Source of the DNA: Adhaeribacter_A terreus | Lineage (GTDB): Bacteria > Bacteroidota > Bacteroidia > Cytophagales > Hymenobacteraceae | Assembly: GCF_042657365.1 (NCBI RefSeq) | Contig: NZ_JBHSKT010000009.1 | Span: 100,773 to 164,772, forward strand | Reading direction: 5' to 3' | Length of the DNA stretch: 64,000 bases | Notes under the pieces: model-generated | What the model was told of the DNA's origin: nothing | Database searches by the model: none | Seen by the model: only the letters and a program-made list of their open reading frames with translations | Position numbers and translations under genes: made by a program | Shown: one piece after another, positions 8,891 through 15,698 of the stretch | How the letters are laid out: each line of letters begins with the position of its first letter | Position numbering within the stretch: the stretch's first letter is position 1

Positions 8891-9001
8891 CGTTCCCGTT
8901 TGCTTTAGCCTTTCTCTTCTTGCCTATAGTTTTTCAAAAACGCTATGCTTTCAGTGCGAAAAAGTAAAGCCTGAAACTTCTGTAAAATATTTTCCTAACA
9001 A

Positions 9002-9028
9002 GGCAACCCTTCTCAACTAACATACGAC
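9002..9028 (+). promoter_or_regulatory. ECF-sigma type promoter, copy 5
   Basis: GGCAAC at 9002-9007, 17 bases, CGAC at 9025-9028, about 85 bases before the ATG at 9115. A 14-base inverted repeat, CGGCTTC-TTTTTCTGAAGCGCTTCTAATC-GAAGCCG, lies in the predicted leader around 9039-9077. Confidence 0.7.
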
Positions 9029-9114
9029 CTATTATTAAACGGCTTCTTTTTCTGAAGCGCTTCTAATCCGAAGCCGTTTTCTACATACATATTTCGCCTC
9101 AATAATTGCTACCT

Positions 9115-10788
9115 ATGAAGAAATTAATACCATTGCTCGCTTTTATCATTTTTGGTGCCAGCCCGGCTTTGTTTGCCAGCCACGACCTGGGCAGTGAAAT
9201 ATCTTACCTGCAAACCGCTTCAAATTCTTACCAGGTTACCTACAAGCATTACCGCGATTGCGCCGGAGTAAACGCGCCGCTTACAATAGACCTGAACGTA
9301 AAAGCGCCAGGTTGTAACACCGGCAGAAACGTAACGCTGAGTCAGTTGTCGCGGAAAAGTGTCAATCCATTTGGTCCGTCCGTAAACGCAAATTGCTCTG
9401 GAACTTCTCCTTTTTCGCTATATGAAGTAGTAACCTACACCGGTAAAGTTACTTTTTCTGCCGCCGAATATGCCTGCCCGGATTGGGTGTTGAGCGTAGT
9501 AAGCGGTGGCCCCACACCCGCCCGAAATATATTAGGAACTTCCGGAAACGGTAGATATACAGAGGCGCACCTGAAATTGCAGAACAACCTCGTAAACAGT
9601 TCCCCGGAATTCGATACCATTAATGCGCCGCTAATGTATGTAAATAAATTTCAGGACCACGTACTAAGCATGGCTGCTCAAGACCCCGACGGCGATTCTT
9701 TGGTTTATACTTTGGTAACTCCTCTGGAAGGCCCGAATCAGTCTGTTATTTACGATACGATTGGTGGAGGTCCGAATGGCATCATTATCAATCCAAACCC
9801 ACTCCCTCCTTTTAACACCATACCTGCTGGTAATCCTAATTCGAATCCACAGATTGCTATTAACGCTATTGTCATGATTAATTTTTCAGCAACTTACCCC
9901 ATGTTTTCTTATCATGTAAATTGGGTTCCAGGGCAGCAAGTAGTTTTTTATGCTCCTTATTTTACTTTAGATTCCCAGAACGGTGAAATAAAATTCAATA
10001 CTTCGGTTTACTACGACAGTGCTGCTTTCTGGATGAACCGTTACCTGGTTTCTATTAATGTAGATGAATATCGCAAAATCAATGGAGTAGTTGTAAAAGT
10101 TGGCTCTGTTCGTCGGGAAACCCTTATTCAGGTTATTGATGGCGGCGCAAATGTAAATCCGAATGTTACCAGCCGCATGGCTAATACCCAGCCAATTGCA
10201 AGTGGCAGCGAAATTCTCTTAAGTCCCGGCACTCCGCTTAACCTGCAAATTGCCGCTTCTGATGCCAATACTTCCGATGCCGTAATTGTTACCACAAATG
10301 CCACGGGTATTTTAACTGGCGCTACTTTTACCACAACCAATGGAAATGCGCCAACTGCTACCATCGCCTGGACGCCAACAACCACAAATGTCCGTGAACA
10401 GCCTTACTATTTCCAGGTGCAGCTCCGCGATAATGCCAACCCGCTGCGCGGCGTTCATACCGAAACTTTTGCAGTGCGTGTAAGTAATGCTACTGGAGTA
10501 ACCGGCATTAAAAATGCATTCACTTCCAACGCCAATTTTACAGCTTATCCAAATCCGTTCACCGATCAGGTTACTTTCAGATTTAACCAGCAAAGCAAAG
10601 CGGAAAGCATTATCATTTACAACCTTTTAGGCCGTCAGGTAGATCAGATCACTATTTCTAGAACTGCTTCCGGCGAACAAAATATGCAATGGCAAAACGC
10701 CGGTAAGCATGCCGCCGGAATGTACGTAGCCAAACTTGTTTCCGCCGGTAAAGCCATTCAAACCCTGAAATTCACCAAACTTCAATAG
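9115..10788 (+). CDS. Secreted ATHxxGGE-family variant, T9SS type A (paralog E)
   Basis: The 557-residue product starts at ATG 9115, which gives signal peptide MKKLIPLLAFIIFGASPALF; an in-frame TTG nine bases upstream is less likely. The head reads ASHDLGSEISYLQ rather than ATHxxGGE, and the YKHYRDCAG, APGCNTGRNV and YACPDWVLSVVSGG segments keep the family cysteines only in part. A DPDGDSLVYTLVTPLEGPN segment and a Gly/Pro-rich stretch (IGGGPNGIIINPNPLPPF) match the larger 15699 paralog. One Ig-like module and a type A sorting domain (FTAYPNPFTD, NLLGRQVDQI, AGMYVAKL, LKFTKLQ) follow. It is intermediate between the C/D pair and the 15699 protein. The function is unknown. Confidence 0.85.
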   Translation: MKKLIPLLAFIIFGASPALFASHDLGSEISYLQTASNSYQVTYKHYRDCAGVNAPLTIDLNVKAPGCNTGRNVTLSQLSRKSVNPFGPSVNANCSGTSPFSLYEVVTYTGKVTFSAAEYACPDWVLSVVSGGPTPARNILGTSGNGRYTEAHLKLQNNLVNSSPEFDTINAPLMYVNKFQDHVLSMAAQDPDGDSLVYTLVTPLEGPNQSVIYDTIGGGPNGIIINPNPLPPFNTIPAGNPNSNPQIAINAIVMINFSATYPMFSYHVNWVPGQQVVFYAPYFTLDSQNGEIKFNTSVYYDSAAFWMNRYLVSINVDEYRKINGVVVKVGSVRRETLIQVIDGGANVNPNVTSRMANTQPIASGSEILLSPGTPLNLQIAASDANTSDAVIVTTNATGILTGATFTTTNGNAPTATIAWTPTTTNVREQPYYFQVQLRDNANPLRGVHTETFAVRVSNATGVTGIKNAFTSNANFTAYPNPFTDQVTFRFNQQSKAESIIIYNLLGRQVDQITISRTASGEQNMQWQNAGKHAAGMYVAKLVSAGKAIQTLKFTKLQ

Positions 10789-10975
10789 AAAAACGCTAGG
10801 GTTTCAGGCCCTAAAACTCATAAAAACATCATGGCTCATGTTTCTATTTACAGAACTACCGATCAAAGCCTGGAGTGAAATTTTATTCTGGGTTTTGATT
10901 ATCCTGAATTTTCGGAAAGCACACAGCGGCTGGACTATTTTGCCTGTTACCGTTAAGCAAAAAAAAAAATGTTCA

Positions 10976-11002
10976 GGCAACGGTAGGGTAGAAGATGATG
11001 TC
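10976..11002 (+). promoter_or_regulatory. ECF-sigma type promoter, copy 6
   Basis: GGCAAC at 10976-10981, 17 bases, TGTC at 10999-11002. The -35 region continues as GGTAGGGTAGAAG, which resembles the left half of the 31-bp repeat, so the promoter may be built on a decayed repeat copy. The leader to the ATG at 11109 is about 100 bases. Confidence 0.62.
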
Positions 11003-11108
11003 TACTGGAATAATATATTATTAGAACAGATTTCAGTAGAAAGTTTGCAGGCTTTGTTTATAATCTTTAACTTTCAAATATTCATCACTTTAACAAAAAA
11101 AACTACCT

Positions 11109-12743
11109 ATGAAGAAAAAAATACGAAACTTACTGGCGGGCTCGGCTGCGCTGCTGTTTGCCGGTATTACGCAAAATGTCCAGGCTACCCACGTGCAGGG
11201 TACCGAAATGACCTATCTCTGTACGGCCCCTGGTGTGTATCAGGTAAAATTAAAGTGGTACCGCGATTGCTCCGGCGTTATGGCACCATCTACTGCTTCC
11301 TTAAATATTAAATCTCTGGGATGCAACGCTGGCCGGTATGTAACCATGACAAAGGTTGGCCAAGGGGTTATTGGTAATCCGTATTGCCCGCAAATTCCGG
11401 TATCGTGCAACAATAATGGGGTTTACCCAAATTACGAAGAGAATACTTTTGTTGCTACAGTAACTTTCTCCGCAGCCGAACAGACTTGTCAGGATTGGGT
11501 TATGAGTTGGTCTGAATGTTGCCGTCCTTCTACTGCCAATTTACAAGGCCAGGGTACCATGTACACCGAAGCGTATCTTAATTTAGGAACCCCTAATAAC
11601 CCGATCAATAACAATTCGCCTGAATTCGGATCGTTGGTTGTGCCTTATGTAAACGCTTATCAACCAATTACCATCAGCGCTTACGCCACAGATATAGATG
11701 GCGATTCGTTGGTTTACAGCTTCACGACGCCGCTCGATAATCCGACCACAGCAGTGCCATATAATACTTATGCTTCCATCGTTATTAACGACCCGGATAC
11801 GAATTCAACCAAAACTGCCGTAGCGCCAGCCGGAACTTTTACTGCCACCTACCCAATGCATTCTTTCAATGTTGACTGGACACAGGCTACACCAGTGGCT
11901 TTACCTTATTTTGATCTGAATGCTAATAATGGTAGCCTTTCTTTTACTCCTACCGCTTATTTCCCGAATACGGCTTCTAACTTTGGATTGAACAAATATG
12001 TAACGGTTGTAAAAGTAGACGAATACCGTACAATAAACGGCCAGGCAGTGAAAGTTGGTACTGTTCGTCGCGATATGTTCATTACCGTAATGGATTGTGG
12101 GCCGAACGTAAACCCGCGCGTAGCCAACCCGGTTGCCAACAACCAGGCCATTACGCCAAACGATATTATTACGCTTCGCCCAGGCACCCCGTTAAATTTA
12201 ACCGTACTTGCCGACGATAAGAATAGTAACGATGTACTGCAAATGACCAGCGATGCGGCGCAAATGCTGCCAGGTTCTAATTTCTCCGTTTCGCCAGGCA
12301 ACCGCCCAACCGGAACCTTAGTTTGGATCCCGACGGCCGCCGATGTGAGCAACCAGATCTACTATTTCCGGATTACCGTGAAAGATAATGCCTGCCCGGT
12401 AAGAGGCGTACAGGTGCAAACGTTTGGCGTGCGAGTAAGCAATACCGGTGGCGTTACGGGCACCAAAGAAACTGTGGTAGCCAATACCAACTTCACCGCT
12501 TATCCAAACCCTTTCACCAGTCAGGTTAATTTTAAATTCAACCTGAATACTAAAGCCGAAAAAATTGTGATCTGCAACGTATTAGGCCAGCAGGTAGATC
12601 AGATCTCTTTGCTCAAATCCACTACTGGTGAGCAACGCATTCAGTGGGCGAACGCCGGTAAGCACGCGGCCGGCATTTATATTGCCAAACTTGTATCTAC
12701 CGATAAAACCGTACAAACCCTGAAATTCACAAAAGTGCAATAA
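11109..12743 (+). CDS. Secreted ATHxxGGE-family protein, T9SS type A (paralog F)
   Basis: The 544-residue product has a signal peptide ending near residue 26 (QNVQA), then THVQGTEMTYLC. A cysteine-rich head follows (YRDCSG, SLGCNAGRYV, PYCPQIPVSCNN, CQDWVMSWSECCRPSTANL). The last motif is shared almost word for word with the 15699 protein. Then come ATDIDGDSLVYSFTTPLDNP, VDEYRTINGQAVKVGTVRRDM, one Ig-like module (DIITLRPGTPLNL to RGVQVQTFGV) and a type A sorting domain ending LKFTKVQ. It is the closest type A relative of 15699, so the pair shows a change of sorting domain on one backbone. The function is unknown. Confidence 0.87.
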   Translation: MKKKIRNLLAGSAALLFAGITQNVQATHVQGTEMTYLCTAPGVYQVKLKWYRDCSGVMAPSTASLNIKSLGCNAGRYVTMTKVGQGVIGNPYCPQIPVSCNNNGVYPNYEENTFVATVTFSAAEQTCQDWVMSWSECCRPSTANLQGQGTMYTEAYLNLGTPNNPINNNSPEFGSLVVPYVNAYQPITISAYATDIDGDSLVYSFTTPLDNPTTAVPYNTYASIVINDPDTNSTKTAVAPAGTFTATYPMHSFNVDWTQATPVALPYFDLNANNGSLSFTPTAYFPNTASNFGLNKYVTVVKVDEYRTINGQAVKVGTVRRDMFITVMDCGPNVNPRVANPVANNQAITPNDIITLRPGTPLNLTVLADDKNSNDVLQMTSDAAQMLPGSNFSVSPGNRPTGTLVWIPTAADVSNQIYYFRITVKDNACPVRGVQVQTFGVRVSNTGGVTGTKETVVANTNFTAYPNPFTSQVNFKFNLNTKAEKIVICNVLGQQVDQISLLKSTTGEQRIQWANAGKHAAGIYIAKLVSTDKTVQTLKFTKVQ

Positions 12744-12793
12744 AAACGCTATCATTTTCGCTTCAAAAAGTCCGGGTTAAGCTCGGACTTTTT
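12742..12793 (+). terminator. Composite 31-bp repeat plus terminator after paralog F
   Basis: The repeat (12742-12772) starts in the TAA stop. Its right box AAAAAGTC continues to AAAAAGTCCG (12765-12774), which pairs with CGGACTTTTT (12784-12793), followed by more T. The repeat thus supplies the 5' arm of the terminator. Confidence 0.85.
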
Positions 12794-13341
12794 TTTTGCG
12801 GTACAGGAATGTGCGGCCAGATTTCTAAAGTTTATACCGGTTTTAAAGCTGCATTTTCACTTTAAGCACCAGCCTTTTTATAAATATATAAAAAATAAAA
12901 TGTTTCGTTTTGATTTAATTTGATCGGAAATCTTAACTTTAAGAATTGGAATAAATTAAAGGCGATTCAGAATCAAGGTTGGTTTTTTAGGTTGAAACCT
13001 GCTTTTTAGCTCAACAAAATTGCACTGCAGTATTTTAAATATTCAGAAATAGGTTTGAAAAGGCTTGTTGCGTTGAGGGGTATAGTTTCCTTTTTTTCGG
13101 GCAAATGCTGCCGTAAACTTGTATCGTTAAACTTTGGCAAAGCGCACAAACCTGTTGAAAGGTAAATGTTTATTGGCGCCGCCCACCGTTTTCTGAAATT
13201 GAGTAGTAATGATTTGCATATATTCCTGGAAAAATCCCGCTGTTACAGCGGGATTTTTTTTTGCTAACCCGGCATTTAAAGCCCGGAATCCGGCAATTCA
13301 ACTTTTTTTTATTAAATTTATAAAAAAAGTCTGAAGCCGCA
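12794..13341. other. 548-base gene-free region upstream of the sigma gene
   Basis: The region is AT-rich with no credible coding frame. It contains one free-standing terminator at 13230-13262 that does not close any recognised gene, and a T-rich stretch before 13100. I see no 31-bp repeat in it. The two ECF-type promoters begin directly after it. Confidence 0.6.
13230..13262 (+). terminator. Orphan terminator
   Basis: AAATCCCGCTG and CAGCGGGATTT arms around loop TTA, then a run of about nine T. The nearest + strand gene end is about 490 bases upstream and already has its own terminator, so it may close an unannotated short transcript. Confidence 0.85.
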
Positions 13342-13368
13342 GGCAACCCTTAACGCTTTCATTTCGAC
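13342..13368 (+). promoter_or_regulatory. ECF-sigma type promoter P1 of the sigma gene
   Basis: GGCAAC at 13342-13347, 17 bases, CGAC at 13365-13368, followed by CT, as in P2 and copy 5. Confidence 0.72.
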
Positions 13369-13450
13369 CTGTTTATGTTGTATTTCCCGGTAAAGATTGC
13401 CGGGTGTTGAACAGGGTTGAAAAAAAAAGTTGATTTTTTTTTCGGAGGCA

Positions 13451-13477
13451 GGCAACGGTTGCGAAACTTTATCCGAC
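13451..13477 (+). promoter_or_regulatory. ECF-sigma type promoter P2 of the sigma gene
   Basis: GGCAAC at 13451-13456, 17 bases, CGAC at 13474-13477. It is 109 bases from P1. A transcript from P2 would start near 13485, which rules out the upstream in-frame TTG at 13430 for that transcript and favours the TTG at 13511. Confidence 0.72.
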
Positions 13478-13510
13478 CTATATTTAGAACAGCTTAAAAA
13501 CCCCATTCTG

Positions 13511-14080
13511 TTGAGCACCGCAGTAGACCTTTACGAGAAAGACCTGATTGATGGATGCATTCGCGGCGACATTAAAAGCCAGAAAATGCTCTACAAACAG
13601 TACTATGGTTTTTCGATGGCCATCTGCCTGCGTTATGCCGATAGCCGCGAGGAAGCTGCTGAAATTATGAACGACGGATTTATGAAAGTATTCACCAACC
13701 TGCAATCTTACCAGCAAGATAAAGCCTTCCGGGGCTGGCTGCGCAAGATCATGGTGCATACTGCCATAGATCACTACCGGAAAAACAGCAAGCATTACCA
13801 TAGCCTCGATTTAGTTTACGCCGAAAGCGAAATGGGTTTTGAAGATGTTTTGGATACCATTTCCGCAGAAGAGATTCTGGCAATGGTGCAGTTACTTTCG
13901 CCTTCTTACCGTCTGGTTTTTAACCTGCACGTGATAGAAGGATATTCCCATCCGGAAATTGCCGAAAAACTGCAGATCACCGAAGGCGCCTCTAAATCGA
14001 ATTTGTTTAAGGCCCGCATGAAATTACAAAAAATGATCACGCTTTCAGACAGAGAAAACCGCACCAGTTATGCAAGATAA
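13511..14080 (+). CDS. ECF-family RNA polymerase sigma factor
   Basis: The predicted 189-residue protein has the two ECF domains. Sigma region 2 spans about residues 8-85 (LIDGCIRGDIKSQKMLYKQYYG, then EEAAEIMNDGFMKVFTNL and FRGWLRKIMVHTAIDHYRK). Region 4 follows from about residue 118 (LLSPSYRLVFNLHVIEGYSHPEIAEKL, ITEGASKSNLFKARMKLQ). There is no in-frame ATG near the expected start; TTG 13511 gives the normal ECF length and lies downstream of both promoters, while TTG 13430 would overlap P2. It ends inside the next gene (11-base overlap), so the two are probably translationally coupled. Two upstream sites of the same class found before the secreted-protein genes suggest autoregulation. Family assignment is certain; the regulon is inferred. 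Confidence 0.93.
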   Translation: MSTAVDLYEKDLIDGCIRGDIKSQKMLYKQYYGFSMAICLRYADSREEAAEIMNDGFMKVFTNLQSYQQDKAFRGWLRKIMVHTAIDHYRKNSKHYHSLDLVYAESEMGFEDVLDTISAEEILAMVQLLSPSYRLVFNLHVIEGYSHPEIAEKLQITEGASKSNLFKARMKLQKMITLSDRENRTSYAR

Positions 14081-15566
14081 AGACTTCGACCGGTTCATGC
14101 AGCAAGCATTCGAGAACCAGCCGGAACCGGAATACAACCCGGCCGACTGGGACAAGCTTGAAGACCGTTTGCACAACCTGAATGCTGCCCAGCCAAATGC
14201 GGCCGCCGCAACTTCTGCCGGCGCCAGCGTGGCTAAGCTCGGCTTTGTGGCTTCAGCTATTCTGGTTACTGCTGTAAACGTAGCGCTTTTCATGAAGCCG
14301 GAAGCTATTAAAAACGCTATCGGTTCTGAAGAAAAAGTAGTGGCTACCGCACAAATGCCGCAGGCTGAAACTGCTACTGCTACTGAAATTGCACCGGATA
14401 ATACCCGCGCCGAAGTTGCCGAAGAGATTACTGCTGAAAATGAAGTTGCTGCCATTCCGCAAAATCAATACACTTCGGTAGAAGAAACGCTGCCAGTTGT
14501 AGTATCTGAAACTGAAGCAAATAAGGTAGCAGTAATTAAAACTGCCACTACAACAAATAAAACAACGAATAATAAGAAAACTGCTGTAAGAAATGCTGCA
14601 AAAGCAAACCATACAGCAACTGCCAATTGGGCCTGGCCAACAGTTGCCGCTAACCGGTCAGGCGCCAATATGGGCAACCAGGGTATGTCAGCTGGTCAAC
14701 CGGTAGCAATTGCGCCACCTTGCAACCAGACTTTTAAACCTGAAATTGCTACCGTTTTAATCGGAAAAGATACTTTACAAGGTAACCGGTTCGTGCTTTC
14801 GAGCTGCCAGATGCTGGAAGCCCGGTTATTTACTAAAAGTAACGAAGCCGGTAAAATTAACCTGACCAGCAATGTAGCCAAAGCACTTCCGGGCGCGCAG
14901 CTTATTACAGAAGCCGGAACCAACGCCACATTATTACAATGGCAGCCAAGCCCGGACATGGCCCGTCAGGAACCTTATAATTTTACGGTTTGGGTTGCCG
15001 ACGGAAGCTGCGCCAATGCTACTCCTCAGGCATATCATTTTGCGGTACAGGTTACCCCGGCTTTTACGGCTGCTTTCAATGGGCTTACCCGCATTAGCAA
15101 AGGGCAGGAAACTACCCTGGAAGTAAAAGGTGCACCGCTTGGCTCTACTTACCAATGGGTAACAGGCAATAAGATCGTTGCTGAAAATGAAACCGGCCGC
15201 CTGGTAACGGCTCCTGCTAAAACCACTACTTACCGGTTATTGGTTACTGCTCCAACCGGCTGCGTGTTTATCGATAGTCTGCGGGTAGAAGTAGCTCCTG
15301 GCGATATGCTCGCAACTGCTAAAGCTATTCCGAACATCTTTACTCCAAATAACGACGGCCTGAACGATTATTTTGAAGTGCAGTTGCCGGAAGAAGGACC
15401 ATATGACCTCGAAGTTTTTGACCGCGACGGTAAAAAGGTTTTCTCTCAGAAGCAATACGATAATAGATGGAAAGCTGCAAAACTGGCATCCGGAACTTAT
15501 TACTATATAATAACCACCCCGCGCGAAAATAAAACTTATAAAGGCTGGGTTGAAATTCTGCGCTGA
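14070..15566 (+). CDS. Membrane protein with anti-sigma-like head and T9SS type B sorting domain
   Basis: The 498-residue product has no signal peptide. Residues 1-45 are a soluble, charged head with NPADWDKLEDRLH, of the sort that starts many Bacteroidota anti-sigma proteins next to ECF genes. Residues 55-75 form one membrane segment (LGFVASAILVTAVNVALFM). A low-complexity Ala/Thr/Asn linker runs to about 200. An Ig-like module follows (about 205-320) that resembles the module of the secreted paralogs (LTSNVAKALPGAQL, LLQWQPSPD, YNFTVWVADGSC). A PKD-like domain comes next, then a type B (gliding-motility-associated) sorting domain at 420-498 (IPNIFTPNNDGLNDYF, GTYYYIITTP, YKGWVEIL). A sorting domain on an inner-membrane protein is unusual. 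I infer an anti-sigma sensor of T9SS status; the residues at codons 81-90 may derive from a 31-bp repeat (14310-14339). Confidence 0.8.
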   Translation: MQDKDFDRFMQQAFENQPEPEYNPADWDKLEDRLHNLNAAQPNAAAATSAGASVAKLGFVASAILVTAVNVALFMKPEAIKNAIGSEEKVVATAQMPQAETATATEIAPDNTRAEVAEEITAENEVAAIPQNQYTSVEETLPVVVSETEANKVAVIKTATTTNKTTNNKKTAVRNAAKANHTATANWAWPTVAANRSGANMGNQGMSAGQPVAIAPPCNQTFKPEIATVLIGKDTLQGNRFVLSSCQMLEARLFTKSNEAGKINLTSNVAKALPGAQLITEAGTNATLLQWQPSPDMARQEPYNFTVWVADGSCANATPQAYHFAVQVTPAFTAAFNGLTRISKGQETTLEVKGAPLGSTYQWVTGNKIVAENETGRLVTAPAKTTTYRLLVTAPTGCVFIDSLRVEVAPGDMLATAKAIPNIFTPNNDGLNDYFEVQLPEEGPYDLEVFDRDGKKVFSQKQYDNRWKAAKLASGTYYYIITTPRENKTYKGWVEILR

Positions 15567-15698
15567 TTTTCTGAATAATGTTATAAGTTATTGATAATGA
15601 GTGTTTTGCCTTTATTAATTTATTTTAAATAAATTTTCGAAACTGTTTTATATAATTTAAAAAATTAATAATTTCACAACTTCAACAATTACTACACA

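Noticed and set aside
10838..11311. Open frame of 157 codons between paralogs E and F
   Set aside because: It runs through the ECF-type promoter and 200 bases into paralog F in another frame; no signal peptide or family pattern; codon use is irregular.
13430..13510. Longer N-terminus for the ECF sigma factor from TTG 13430
   Set aside because: The 27 extra codons lie over promoter P2 and show no sigma-domain similarity; the region-2 start fits TTG 13511.
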